Positions 44,002-52,672 of a stretch of 64,000 nucleotides of DNA are shown here, piece after piece. The position numbers were made by a program, and so were the translations under genes. The notes beneath the pieces were generated by a model. The model saw nothing but the letters and a program-made list of their open reading frames with translations. It searched no databases and was not told the origin of the DNA. Origin of the DNA: Arthrobacter sp. StoSoilB5 (GTDB lineage: Bacteria; Actinomycetota; Actinomycetes; Actinomycetales; Micrococcaceae); contig NZ_AP024646.1 of assembly GCF_019977235.1 (NCBI RefSeq), positions 4,650,001-4,714,000 of the forward strand, written 5' to 3'. The stretch's first letter is position 1; each line of letters begins with the position of its first letter.

Positions 44002-44652
44002 CTAAGTGGTGGCCCCCGACGCCACAACACCGACGCCCAGTCCCGCGATCACACCGCTGCTGACACGCTCGACGGCGGTACTCACCTTGGGGCGCTTGAG
44101 CCACCGCATCGCCTTGAACGCCACCACCGCGATCATCGACAGGTACGCGAAGGCAATGACTGCAACCACGATGCCCAGAATGAGCGAGGTACCCATAGTG
44201 TCTCCGCCGTGCGGGATAAACTGCGGGACCACGGCCAAGTAGAACAGGCCAACCTTGGGGTTCAGGAGAGTGGACAATGCCCCAGCTCCCAAGGCCGAGA
44301 GCCGGCTGTATGGGAGAGGCGCGTTGGAGCCCTCTGCCTCGCCGCCTGCTTTGGCTGCCCTGGCCGCTTTCCTGGACTTGATGAACGAAGAAACGCCCAG
44401 GTACAGCAAGTACAGGCCACCTGCGATCTTGACCCAGCGGAACAGTTCCGCGGACTGCTCCAGGATGGCAGCGAGGCCAATGCCCACCAGTCCAGCCCAA
44501 ACAATCGCGCCCACGGCAGAACCCGCCGCCGCAGCAATTCCGGCGCTGGGACGGTTCAACGCAATGCGGAGGACCAGAAAGGTGTCCGGACCCGGCGTTA
44601 CGGACAGGACCAGGCAGAGGCATGCAAAGGCAGCGAGGGAAGCAAGAGTCAC
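44002..44652 (-). CDS. LysE/RhtB-family amino acid exporter
   Basis: 216 residues, six membrane segments. The family signature VTPGPDTFLVLRIALNR (about 18-34), YLLYLGVSSFIKSRKAAR and LLNPKVGLFYLAVVPQFI are all present. It exports amino acids or related metabolites; substrate unknown. Its stop codon directly adjoins that of tetR. Confidence 0.9.
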   Translation of the reverse strand: MTLASLAAFACLCLVLSVTPGPDTFLVLRIALNRPSAGIAAAAGSAVGAIVWAGLVGIGLAAILEQSAELFRWVKIAGGLYLLYLGVSSFIKSRKAARAAKAGGEAEGSNAPLPYSRLSALGAGALSTLLNPKVGLFYLAVVPQFIPHGGDTMGTSLILGIVVAVIAFAYLSMIAVVAFKAMRWLKRPKVSTAVERVSSGVIAGLGVGVVASGATT

Positions 44653-44814
44653 CCGCCAAATTATCCGGCATGGAGGGGTTCGCTGGAAAGCGTTCGCTTC
44701 CCGTCAAGGGCTGTTCGTGCATCGACAAGACCCTTCCACGTGACGCCAACCACACTGGAGACATCGCCGCGCGCCTCACTGGCCGCCAAGACTTACTACC
44801 TGAGCGGAGTACCA

Positions 44815-46227
44815 ATGGAGACTTACGACGCCCTGCTGGCCTCGATCACCCCGGCCCCGGGCCAGAACAGCCGCACCATCTTTGACCCTGCCACGGGAGA
44901 GGCCGTCGGCGAAGCACCGGTTCATTCTGTCGAAGACCTTGAGGCCGCCATTGACGCTGCCCGTGCCACCCAGCCTGCCTGGGCTGCCTTGGGCCACGAC
45001 GCCCGGTCCGCCGCGCTCATGAGGGCCGCCGACGCCGTCGAACGCTCTGCAGAAGAACTCGCCCAACTGCTCTCCCGCGAGCAGGGCAAACCGCTCAACG
45101 GCCCGAACGCCCGCTTCGAAGTCGGCGCCTGCGCCGCCTGGCTCCGCGCGACCGCCGCCACGCCACTGGACCCCGAAACCGTAGTGGACGACGGCGAAAC
45201 CCACGCCGAGCTGCACTACCGGCCCATCGGCGTCGTCGGTGCCATCGGCCCGTGGAACTGGCCCATGATGATCACCATCTGGCAGATCGCCCCCGCCCTG
45301 CGCATGGGCAACGCCGTGGTGGTCAAACCCTCCGAATACACGCCCTTGTCCGTGCTGGCGTTGGCTTCGATCATCAACCAGGAACTGCCCGAAGGCCTGC
45401 TCACCGTGGTATCCGGCGGCCGCGACGTCGGCGAAGCGCTGGCCGCGCACGACGCCATCGGCAAGGTCATGTTCACCGGCTCCACCGCCACGGGCAAGGC
45501 GATCATTCGCTCCTCCGCTGACACCGTCAAACGCCTCACCCTTGAACTGGGCGGCAACGACGCCGGCATCGTCCTACCCGACGCGGACCCCAAAGCAATT
45601 GCTGAGGGTTTGTTCTGGGGCGCCTTCATCAACACCGGCCAGACCTGCGCCGCCCTGAAGCGCCTGTACGTCCACGAGTCCCAGTACGACGCCGTATGTT
45701 CCGAGCTCGTGGCGGTTGCCCAAGCGATGCCGATGGGCAATGGCTTGGACGAGAATAACGTCCTTGGCCCGCTGCAGAACCGCCAGCAGTACGACATCGT
45801 GGCCCGCCTGGTGGAGGCTGCTCGCGCATCCGGTGCCCGCATTCTGCTCGGTGGCAACCCCGACGCCAACCAGCCCGGTAACTTCTACCCCACCACGCTG
45901 GTTGCCGACATCGACAACGACAACCCGCTCGTTGCCGAGGAACAGTTCGGACCCGCGCTGCCGATCATCAAGTACAGCAGCGTTGATGAGGCGGTCGCCA
46001 AGGCGAACGCGCTCGACGTCGGACTGGGCGCCTCCGTCTGGTCTTCGGACGTGGCTGCGGCGCGAGAGGTCGCCTCCCGCATCCAGGCCGGGACGGTGTG
46101 GATCAACAAGCACGGCGCCGTGGATCCCCGCATCCCCTTCGGTGGCGCAAAGCAGTCCGGCTACGGCCTCGAGTTCGGCGCCGAAGGCCTCAAAGCCCTG
46201 GGCGTCCCGCAGATCATCAACGGCTAA
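44815..46227 (+). CDS. NAD(P)-dependent aldehyde dehydrogenase, succinate-semialdehyde type
   Basis: 470 residues from the ATG at 44815; an upstream in-frame extension of 200 residues is antisense to lysE and not real. The catalytic Cys is about 278 (NTGQTCAAL), general-base Glu about 244 (TLELGGND), cofactor binding PWNWPM and FTGSTATGKAI. The sequence is closest to the GabD/aldehyde dehydrogenase group. It could oxidise the aldehyde made by the nearby amine oxidase. A palindromic repeat follows its stop. Confidence 0.9.
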   Translation: METYDALLASITPAPGQNSRTIFDPATGEAVGEAPVHSVEDLEAAIDAARATQPAWAALGHDARSAALMRAADAVERSAEELAQLLSREQGKPLNGPNARFEVGACAAWLRATAATPLDPETVVDDGETHAELHYRPIGVVGAIGPWNWPMMITIWQIAPALRMGNAVVVKPSEYTPLSVLALASIINQELPEGLLTVVSGGRDVGEALAAHDAIGKVMFTGSTATGKAIIRSSADTVKRLTLELGGNDAGIVLPDADPKAIAEGLFWGAFINTGQTCAALKRLYVHESQYDAVCSELVAVAQAMPMGNGLDENNVLGPLQNRQQYDIVARLVEAARASGARILLGGNPDANQPGNFYPTTLVADIDNDNPLVAEEQFGPALPIIKYSSVDEAVAKANALDVGLGASVWSSDVAAAREVASRIQAGTVWINKHGAVDPRIPFGGAKQSGYGLEFGAEGLKALGVPQIING

Positions 46228-46240
46228 CACCTCTTGTGCC

Positions 46241-46310
46241 CACCCAACTGAGTCGCAGTTGAGCGCGTTTTGAACCTTCAAAACGGCATCAACTGCGACT
46301 CAGTTGGGTG
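46241..46310. repeat. Palindromic intergenic element, copy B
   Basis: 34-base arms with three clustered mismatches and a 2-base loop, from CACCCAACTGAGTCGCA to its complement. It fills the gap between the aldehyde dehydrogenase and pheA, and may also act as a terminator. Confidence 0.9.
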
Positions 46311-46341
46311 GCCCGGCGCCGCGCGTGAAAGCATGGGCACC

Positions 46342-47199
46342 ATGGCCCAGAAGATTGCGTATCAAGGTGAGCCGGGAGCCAATTCGGATCTCGCGTGCAA
46401 GGAAATGTTCCCCGAACTCGAAAGCGTGCCGTGCGCCAGCTTTGAGGACGCGTTTGAACTGGTTTCCACGGGCGAAGTCGAGCTGGCGATGATCCCGATT
46501 GAGAATTCCATCGCTGGACGTGTGGCTGACATTCACGTGCTGCTTCCCCAGTCCAAGCTGCAAATCGTGGGCGAGTACTTCTTGCCGATTCGCTTCGACC
46601 TGTTGGGCATTCCTGGCAGCACCATTGAAGGCGCAACAGAGGTTCACAGCCATATCCATGCTTTGGGCCAGTGCCGCAAGATCATCCGGGAAGCGGGCCT
46701 CAAGCCAGTTATCGCCGGAGACACTGCCGGATCAGCCAGGGAAGTCCGCGACTGGAACGATCCCCGCAAGCTTTCCCTCGCTCCCCCACTGGCCGCAGGC
46801 TTGTATGGCCTGGAGGTGCTGGCATCCGGCGTCGAGGACGACCCCACCAACACCACACGCTTTGTAGTCCTGGCGCGGGAACGCGAAATCCCCACCAAAG
46901 AGGAGCTCCCGGGCCCCGCAATCACGAGCTTCGTATTCCGTGTCCGCAACGTCCCTTCAGCTCTCTACAAAGCACTCGGCGGTTTTGCGACCAACGGCCT
47001 GAACATGACCAGGCTTGAGAGCTACATGGTGGGTAACGAGTTCGCAGCCACCATGTTTATCTCCGACGTCGAAGGGCACCCTGCGGACGCACGCCTCCGC
47101 CGTGCGCTTGAAGAGCTGGAATTCTTCACCACGGAGGTGCGGATTCTGGGCGTCTACGCCGCCGACGGCTATCGCGCACGTAACACCGTCAACGCCTAG
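46342..47199 (+). CDS. pheA: Prephenate dehydratase
   Basis: 285 residues. The PDT domain (about 1-180) has KIAYQGEPGANSDLA, MIPIENSIAGRVADIHVLL, and the TRF-type catalytic motif in NTTRFVVLAR. The C-terminal ACT domain (about 195-275; FRVRNVPSALYKALGGFA) has LESYM where the phenylalanine-binding ESRP motif of many homologues lies. It converts prephenate to phenylpyruvate in phenylalanine synthesis. An ATG at 46333 is an alternative; earlier ones lie in the repeat. Confidence 0.92.
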   Translation: MAQKIAYQGEPGANSDLACKEMFPELESVPCASFEDAFELVSTGEVELAMIPIENSIAGRVADIHVLLPQSKLQIVGEYFLPIRFDLLGIPGSTIEGATEVHSHIHALGQCRKIIREAGLKPVIAGDTAGSAREVRDWNDPRKLSLAPPLAAGLYGLEVLASGVEDDPTNTTRFVVLAREREIPTKEELPGPAITSFVFRVRNVPSALYKALGGFATNGLNMTRLESYMVGNEFAATMFISDVEGHPADARLRRALEELEFFTTEVRILGVYAADGYRARNTVNA

Positions 47200-47202
47200 C
47201 GA

Positions 47203-48576
47203 CTAGTTCCCGGATCGGCCGTGCTCAAGTCCGGTCGGGAAGCCGATGAACGCGGGTTCGGGTGTCGCACAGCAGCCCGTCTTCGCTTCTTCGTTGACAG
47301 CGGTGGCGGGAACGTCGCAGCTGGTCCCGGCGTCGGTGGAGCAAACCCCGGTTTCGGGCAGTTTCAGGTGGACCGTGTCCGCTGCTTTGTGGTCACCAGC
47401 CAGGGCGGCGGCGACGGAACGGACCTGCTCATAGCCCGTGGCCAGCAGGAAGGTCGGGGCACGGCCATAGGACTTCATACCCACGATGTAGAAGTTCTTC
47501 TCGGGGTGGGAGAGAACCTTGGCCCCGTGAGGCGGAACTGTGCCGCAGGAGTGGAACTCGGGGTCGATCAGCGGGCCAAGCTCGATGGGTGCTTCAACAG
47601 CGGGGTCCAGGTTGAGACGGAGTTCGCGCAGCACCTCCAAGTCAGGGCGGAAGCCGGTGCAGGGAACGATGACATCTGTGTCCAGCGTGCGCCCGTCAAT
47701 GGATTCAACGCTCAGCCCGGAGTCGAGAGTCTTCAGGCTGGCGATGCCGAAGCCTGTGTACAGTTCGATGCTGCCGGCCTCGACGAGCCGGCGCAGCCGG
47801 GAGCCGAGCTGGCCGCGGGCCGGCAGTCCATCCGCGTCTCCGCCGCCGTAGACCTTCTCCGCGGAGCCGCCTCGCACGGCCCACATGATCCGCGTGTTGG
47901 GCTCTTCCTTGGCAAGGTCCGCCAAGTTGATCAGGGTGTTAGCGGCCGAGTGTCCTGCGCCCACGACGAGGACGCGGCGACCGGCAAAGGCGGCGCGGTC
48001 CCGGCCCATAACGTCCGGCAGGGGCGAGGAGATCCGGTCCGCCGCAGTGTCTTCGCCAATGGCCGGCAAGCCTGAGGTGCCCAGTGGGTTGCGGGTTGAC
48101 CACGTGCCGGAGGCGTCGATGACGGCACCGACAATGTGATCGCGGGTTTCGCCGTCTGCGTGTTCAACCCTGACGAGGAAGGGAGTGGTGTCGCGGTCAC
48201 GGACGTGCGTCTTGTCCAGTCCAAGACGGGTCACCGCGATCACGCGGGCACCGGTCTGCAGCCGGGAGGCGATGGCCGACATGCCTGCCAGCGGGGTGAG
48301 GTAGTTGTCGATGAGTTCCCCGCCGTAAGGGAGTGCCGTGGGGCGTGGTGATTCCCAGTCGGATGCTTTGAGGAGGCGGACGGCAGCGGCGTCGATGTTG
48401 AACCGCCAGGGCGAGAAGAGCCGGATGTGGCGCCATTGTTCAATGGCCGCACCTGCAGAGGGTCCAGCTTCAAAGATGACAGGCTCGAGGCCGCGTTCGA
48501 GCAAGTGCGCTGCTGCGGCCAGTCCCACAGGGCCGGCGCCGATCACCGCAACGGCAAGGTTCTTCGCTGAATCCAT
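47203..48576 (-). CDS. FAD/NAD(P)-binding oxidoreductase of the ars cluster, Cys-rich tail
   Basis: 457 residues from the ATG at 48576, preceded by AGAGGA. Two dinucleotide folds: GAGPVGLAAAAHLLERGLEP (about 13-32) for FAD and VLVVGAGHSAANTLINL (about 210) for NAD(P). It resembles the flavoprotein oxidoreductases found in ars operons. The last about 50 residues carry four cysteines, including a vicinal pair (GVC, TSC, GCC), which could bind arsenite. Last gene of the minus-strand ars operon; an oxidation step on an arsenic or sulfur compound is inferred. Confidence 0.7.
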   Translation of the reverse strand: MDSAKNLAVAVIGAGPVGLAAAAHLLERGLEPVIFEAGPSAGAAIEQWRHIRLFSPWRFNIDAAAVRLLKASDWESPRPTALPYGGELIDNYLTPLAGMSAIASRLQTGARVIAVTRLGLDKTHVRDRDTTPFLVRVEHADGETRDHIVGAVIDASGTWSTRNPLGTSGLPAIGEDTAADRISSPLPDVMGRDRAAFAGRRVLVVGAGHSAANTLINLADLAKEEPNTRIMWAVRGGSAEKVYGGGDADGLPARGQLGSRLRRLVEAGSIELYTGFGIASLKTLDSGLSVESIDGRTLDTDVIVPCTGFRPDLEVLRELRLNLDPAVEAPIELGPLIDPEFHSCGTVPPHGAKVLSHPEKNFYIVGMKSYGRAPTFLLATGYEQVRSVAAALAGDHKAADTVHLKLPETGVCSTDAGTSCDVPATAVNEEAKTGCCATPEPAFIGFPTGLEHGRSGN

Positions 48577-48604
48577 GGTGTCCTCTTTCATTCTAAAGAT
48601 CCGC

Positions 48605-49594
48605 TCAGGCGTGGGTGGGTTCTTCCACCAGTGCCGTAGCTATACTGTGGGCATCCTCAAGCGCCGCCAGAAATCGTTCGGCGTCGAGCGCGGCGGCGCA
48701 GCCAGTGCCGGCGGCAGTGATGGCCTGGCGGTACCGGTGATCCACCGCATCGCCGCACGCGAAGACGCCAGAGATGTTGGTGCAGGTGGTGGGTGAGTCC
48801 ACCTTGATGTACCCCTCGGCGTCAAGGTCCACTTGCCCCTCCACCAGTTCGGTCCGTGGCAGGTGCCCGATGGCTACGAAGATCCCTGTGGCGGCCTGCT
48901 CCCGGGTTTCGCCAGTGCGGGTGTCCGTCAGGGTCACGCCGGTAACCTTCGTGTCTCCGTGAATCCTGGTTACGGCTGAGTTCCAGGCGAATGTGATCTT
49001 GGGATTGTCCTTGGCCCGCTGGGCCATGATGCGCGACGCGCGGAGTTCACCCTTGCGGACCACCACAGTTACGGACTTGCCGAAACGTGTCAGGAACGTG
49101 GCCTCTTCCATGGCGGAGTCCCCACCGCCCACCACGATGATGTCCTGTTCACGGAAGAAGAATCCGTCGCAGGTGGCGCACCATGAGACGCCGTGTCCGC
49201 TGAGCTTTTTCTCTTCGGGAAGGCCGAGTTCCTTATAGGCCGAGCCTGTGGCGAGGATGACGGCGGATGCTTCATGTGTCTCCCCCGCGCCAGTGACCAC
49301 GCGCTTGAGGTGACCTTTGAGATCGACCTCAGTGACGTCGTCGAACACGATGCGGGCACCGAACTTCTCAGCCTGTTCCTGGAGTCCGTCCATCAACTCG
49401 GGGCCTTGGATGCCACCAGGGAAGCCGGGGAAGTTTTCGACCTCGGTGGTATTCATCAAAGCACCACCTGCAGTAACCGATCCCGCGAGGACCAAGGGGT
49501 TCAGCCCAGCGCGGGCGGCATAGATGGCCGCGGTGTAGCCGGCCGGGCCCGAGCCGATGATGATCAGTTGTTCGGCACTGACGTCATTACTCAC
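48605..49594 (-). CDS. Thioredoxin reductase-like protein of the ars operon
   Basis: 329 residues. FAD site [19 protein letters not shown], redox disulfide CATC (Cys 139 and 142) and NADPH site [15 protein letters not shown] are the TrxB signature. The GTG at 49594 is the start because TAGGAG lies seven bases before it; the upstream GTG at 49603 overlaps that site. Adjacent arsenate reductase has the thioredoxin-type cysteines, so this enzyme probably recycles its electron donor. No thioredoxin gene is in the window. Confidence 0.88.
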   Translation of the reverse strand: MSNDVSAEQLIIIGSGPAGYTAAIYAARAGLNPLVLAGSVTAGGALMNTTEVENFPGFPGGIQGPELMDGLQEQAEKFGARIVFDDVTEVDLKGHLKRVVTGAGETHEASAVILATGSAYKELGLPEEKKLSGHGVSWCATCDGFFFREQDIIVVGGGDSAMEEATFLTRFGKSVTVVVRKGELRASRIMAQRAKDNPKITFAWNSAVTRIHGDTKVTGVTLTDTRTGETREQAATGIFVAIGHLPRTELVEGQVDLDAEGYIKVDSPTTCTNISGVFACGDAVDHRYRQAITAAGTGCAAALDAERFLAALEDAHSIATALVEEPTHA

Positions 49595-49622
49595 GAGAAT
49601 CACTCCTATGCGGGAAGCCGGA

Positions 49623-50045
49623 TTACTTGGAGGCAGGGATGAGGGAGTCGATCAGGCCCTCGATGCGGGTCTTTATTTCATCCCGAATAGGCCGCACCGC
49701 GTCAACACCCTGGCCGGCCGGGTCTTCAAGAACCCAGTCTTCGTACCGCTTCCCGGGGAAGTACGGGCACTCGTCACCGCACCCCATGGTGATGACGACG
49801 TCGGATTCCTTGACGGCTTCGGTGGTGAGTACCTTGGGGATTTCGGCGGACATGTCGATGCCCAGTTCGGCCATGGCCTCGACGGCGGCCGGGTTGACCT
49901 TGTCGGCGGGCTGGGAACCGGCGGAGCGGACCTCGATCCCGCCCTTGGCGAGAGTGGTCAAGAACGCGGCAGCCATCTGGGACCGGCCGGCATTGTGTAC
50001 GCAGACGAACAGGACGGACGGCTTCTTGGCGGTTTCGGTACTCAC
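49623..50045 (-). CDS. arsC: Arsenate reductase, low-molecular-weight phosphatase fold
   Basis: 140 residues from a GTG at 50045 with AGGAG upstream. The P-loop CVHNAGRS has Cys 15 and Arg 21; resolving cysteines lie in [18 protein letters not shown] (about 89 and 93). This is the thioredoxin- or mycothiol-coupled actinobacterial type that reduces As(V) to As(III). First gene of arsC-trxB-flavoprotein, with two ArsR boxes upstream. Confidence 0.92.
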   Translation of the reverse strand: MSTETAKKPSVLFVCVHNAGRSQMAAAFLTTLAKGGIEVRSAGSQPADKVNPAAVEAMAELGIDMSAEIPKVLTTEAVKESDVVITMGCGDECPYFPGKRYEDWVLEDPAGQGVDAVRPIRDEIKTRIEGLIDSLIPASK

Positions 50046-50144
50046 GGGGCTTTCTCCTGGAATGTGTTGTGTGAACGAGTGATTGGTGCGGTGTGGAGTC
50101 ATGCGCCCTAACCGTAAAGCTCTAATAGACATATCGACGGAGGG

Positions 50145-50164
50145 ATATTGATGGTGATCGATAT
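50145..50164. promoter_or_regulatory. ArsR box 1 upstream of arsC
   Basis: ATATTGAT-GGTG-ATCGATAT, eight-base arms with one mismatch, about 100 bases before the arsC start. Confidence 0.5.
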
Positions 50165-50184
50165 AGAGAAGTATCGGGCGATAG

Positions 50185-50200
50185 ATTGATGATTGTCAAT
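50185..50200. promoter_or_regulatory. ArsR box 2 upstream of arsC
   Basis: ATTGATGATTGTCAAT has ATTGA/TCAAT arms and matches the box before arsR (51710) at 14 of 16 positions, so the two are probably bound by the same regulator. Confidence 0.6.
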
Positions 50201-50223
50201 GTTTGGGTTCCAGGGCGCCGATC

Positions 50224-50898
50224 CTAAGCGGCGACGACGCGGGGCGCGAGCTCATTGACGCGGTGGGCTATATCTTCGAAAGCCTTGTCGAAAGCTGCCG
50301 CGGTACCCTCCCTCAAGGGGTCCGAGACAGACCAGTGGATTCCGTCGAGGCCGATCAGCTCTTCGTGGGCGTTGTCGCAGACCGTCACGATGAAGTCGGT
50401 GGCATCCGCCACTTCATCAAGCGCGCGGGGAGCAAGGTCGGGCAGATCCAAGCCATGGCGCTGAGCTGCCTCGATGGCTCCACGGGCGATGCTGTCAGCG
50501 GGGTGCGTTCCAGCCGAGGCCGAGGGTACGGTGCTGGCCTGCCGCCAAAGGGCAGCGGCCAGTTGAGAGCGGGCACTGTTGCGGGTGCAGACGAACACGA
50601 CTCGACGTGCGTCATGGGCGATGCCGGGTACGAGGCCCTCGAAAGCGTCGGCGGCGAGGCGGAGGTAGCTGCGGCGCTTGTCCGCCTCCGAACGGTGGCG
50701 GGTGGCCAAGCCCGCCTCCTCAAGGGTGCGCAGGTGATGGGAGAGCAGGTTGGAGGGCATGCCCAATTCAGCCTGCAATTCCGTTGGAGAGAAGTCCCCC
50801 AAGGTAAGCAGGTCCACTATGCGCAGACGCGCTGGATCGGCGAGGGCAGCATGCCTGGCTACCCGCGCCTGAAAGATGTCAACTGCTTCAATATTCAT
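50224..50898 (-). CDS. ArsR-type regulator fused to an arsenate reductase/LMW phosphatase domain
   Basis: 224 residues. An ArsR winged helix (about 10-85; LADPARLRIVDLLTLGDFSP, MPSNLLSHHLRTLEEAGLA) is joined to an LMW-phosphatase domain (about 99-220) whose loop CTRNSARS supplies Cys 104 and Arg 110. The ATG at 50898 is used; a TTG at 50934 would extend it. It lacks the CVC As-binding motif in the DNA-binding half, so it may sense arsenate through the reductase half. It is divergent from the aquaporin gene, 45 bases away, with a TTGATTCAA palindrome at the start region. Confidence 0.85.
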   Translation of the reverse strand: MNIEAVDIFQARVARHAALADPARLRIVDLLTLGDFSPTELQAELGMPSNLLSHHLRTLEEAGLATRHRSEADKRRSYLRLAADAFEGLVPGIAHDARRVVFVCTRNSARSQLAAALWRQASTVPSASAGTHPADSIARGAIEAAQRHGLDLPDLAPRALDEVADATDFIVTVCDNAHEELIGLDGIHWSVSDPLREGTAAAFDKAFEDIAHRVNELAPRVVAA

Positions 50899-50943
50899 TG
50901 ATTCAATTTTGACTGAGGTAATTCCTTGCGTCAAGCTATTCCC

Positions 50944-51684
50944 ATGACTTCACCCCAGCCACCCCTGTGGCGTCGTGCCATCGCCGAACTACTGGGTACC
51001 GCCCTGCTGGTTGCCATCGTTGTTGGGTCCGGGATCGCAGCTCAACAGCTGTCGCCCGCTGACATCGGCCTGCAGCTGCTGGAAAACAGCACGGCAACAG
51101 TACTCGGACTGACAGTGCTGATCCTGGTGTTCGGGCCTGTCAGTGGCGCTCACTTCAACCCCGTAGTGTCCTTGACGGACTGGTTCCTTGGGCGGCGGAA
51201 TGGCTCCGGACTGACCCTTCCGGACCTCGGCGCGTACATACCAGCCCAAGTGGTCGGGGCGATCGGTGGCAGCGCCCTGGCGAACGCCATGTTCGAGGTC
51301 GGAACAACCATTTCCAGCAAGGAACGCGCAACACCCGGACACCTTCTGGCCGAGATCGTTGCCACCGCAGTGCTGATCCTCTTGATTTTCGCCCTCGCCG
51401 CCACGAAAAGGGGTGTCCTGGCAGCCCCGGCTGTGGGCATCTACATCGGCGCCGCGTACTGGTTCACGTCCTCAACTTCATTTGCCAACCCAGCCGTCAC
51501 ACTCGGCCGGGTTTTCAGCGACACGTTCGCCGGCATCGCACCGGGATCCGCGCCTCCGTTCATCGTCGCGCAGCTCGTTGGGGCAGCCTTGGGTGTGGCG
51601 CTTCTGCTCCTGCTCTTCCCAGCGGCCGGGCGTGCCGCCAGCGAGGTTGTCATCCCGCATACGGCCGAAGGCGCGGACCGCTAG
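50944..51684 (+). CDS. Aquaporin / aquaglyceroporin (AqpS-like) of the ars cluster
   Basis: 246 residues, six membrane segments with both half-helices: SGAHFNPVVS (NPV instead of NPA, about 72-74) and SFANPAVTLGRV (NPA, about 182-184). In Sinorhizobium an aquaglyceroporin, AqpS, replaces the arsenite pump and lets As(III) made by ArsC flow out. No ArsB or Acr3 gene is in this cluster, so the same role is likely. Co-directional with arsR, arsN and the phosphotransferase gene. Confidence 0.88.
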   Translation: MTSPQPPLWRRAIAELLGTALLVAIVVGSGIAAQQLSPADIGLQLLENSTATVLGLTVLILVFGPVSGAHFNPVVSLTDWFLGRRNGSGLTLPDLGAYIPAQVVGAIGGSALANAMFEVGTTISSKERATPGHLLAEIVATAVLILLIFALAATKRGVLAAPAVGIYIGAAYWFTSSTSFANPAVTLGRVFSDTFAGIAPGSAPPFIVAQLVGAALGVALLLLLFPAAGRAASEVVIPHTAEGADR

Positions 51685-51709
51685 GCTGGCGGGCACCGCG
51701 GAGCCATAC

Positions 51710-51725
51710 ATTGATGAATATCAAT
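51710..51725. promoter_or_regulatory. ArsR box upstream of arsR
   Basis: ATTGAT-GAAT-ATCAAT is a perfect inverted repeat, extended to 18 bases by a flanking C/G pair, 19 bases before the arsR ATG. Confidence 0.7.
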
Positions 51726-51744
51726 GTTGCGGCATAATGGATAG

Positions 51745-52092
51745 ATGACCTCGCTGCCACTTCTCGAACCGGCTACGGACAAGGACTGCTGTCCACCATC
51801 AACAGGGTCCCTCGATGCCTATGAGGCTCAGCTCCGCGCATCCGTGTTTAAGGCGCTGGCCGATCCCAATCGGCTCCGTCTGTTGTCCATCGTCAAAAGC
51901 GCAGACGGCGGCGAAGCTTGCGTCTGCGATCTCACTGAACCCCTGGACCTCGGTCAACCGACGGTCTCACACCACTTGAAGATCCTGGTGGACGCCGGCC
52001 TTCTGCACCGCGAAAAGCGGGGCACCTGGGCGTACTATTCCTTGGTGCCGGGGGCCATTGAGCGGACTTCCGGCCTCCTGGAGACCTTATGA
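51745..52092 (+). CDS. arsR: ArsR/SmtB-family arsenite-responsive repressor
   Basis: 115 residues. A winged helix (about 30-110) has VFKALADPNRLRLLSIVKSA and LDLGQPTVSHHLKILVDAGL. Cys 15 and Cys 16 near the N-terminus, plus ACVCDL (Cys 59, 61), resemble the three-cysteine As(III) site of Corynebacterium glutamicum ArsR (Cys15/16/55). It overlaps the acetyltransferase gene by ATGA. Probable regulator of all three ArsR boxes. Confidence 0.92.
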   Translation: MTSLPLLEPATDKDCCPPSTGSLDAYEAQLRASVFKALADPNRLRLLSIVKSADGGEACVCDLTEPLDLGQPTVSHHLKILVDAGLLHREKRGTWAYYSLVPGAIERTSGLLETL

Positions 52093-52643
52093 CAACAGAG
52101 ACTGCAGGAACAACACCCACCGCCCCGTCATTGGCCGACACCGAGGTCCGGATCCGCAAAATGACCCCGCCCGATTGGCCGGTGGTCAGGGAGATCTTCA
52201 CTGAAGGCATCGAGTCCGGGAACGCCACGTTCGAGCCCGCTGCTCCTGGGTGGGAGCAATTCGACGCTACAAGGCTCAAGGATCACCGGCTCGTCGCTGA
52301 AGCAGGAGGCCGGATCCTCGGCTGGGCAGCCGTATCCGCCGTCTCCTCGCGTGCAGCGTATGCGGGTGTCGTGGAGCACTCCATCTACGTGGCTGGGGAG
52401 GCCCGTGGTTTGGGCGTAGGCAAGGTCCTTCTCCGTGCGCTGGTCACGTCCACGGAAGAAGCAGGAATCTGGACGATCCAGGCCAGCGTCTTTCCCGAGA
52501 ATGAAGCGAGCCTCCGGCTCCATGTCGCGGAGGGCTTTACGGTTGTCGGCCGACGGAATCGAATTGCCCGGATGCCTCTTGGCCCACTGGCGGGACAATG
52601 GCGGGACACGATCATGATCGAAAGACGCTCCGCCACTGTCTGA
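52089..52643 (+). CDS. GNAT acetyltransferase of the ArsN / phosphinothricin type
   Basis: 184 residues. It has the PAT/ArsN layout: IFTEGIESGNATFEPAAP, WAAVSAVSSRAAYAGVVEHS, the acetyl-CoA loop EARGLGVGKVLLRAL and FPENEASLRLHVAEGF. ArsN1 acetylates the amine of the organoarsenical antibiotic arsinothricin, and related enzymes acetylate phosphinothricin. Translationally coupled to arsR by a 4-base overlap, which favours the arsinothricin role. Confidence 0.85.
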   Translation: MTTETAGTTPTAPSLADTEVRIRKMTPPDWPVVREIFTEGIESGNATFEPAAPGWEQFDATRLKDHRLVAEAGGRILGWAAVSAVSSRAAYAGVVEHSIYVAGEARGLGVGKVLLRALVTSTEEAGIWTIQASVFPENEASLRLHVAEGFTVVGRRNRIARMPLGPLAGQWRDTIMIERRSATV

Positions 52644-52672
52644 ACCGGAAGTGTCTGCGACGAGGGAGGGCC

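Noticed and set aside
44209..44814. N-terminal extension of the aldehyde dehydrogenase frame
   Set aside because: It overlaps lysE on the other strand; the conserved protein starts at 44815.
52644..52672. Rifamycin-associated element before the phosphotransferase gene
   Set aside because: No such inverted repeat is visible; only a strong ribosome site is present.
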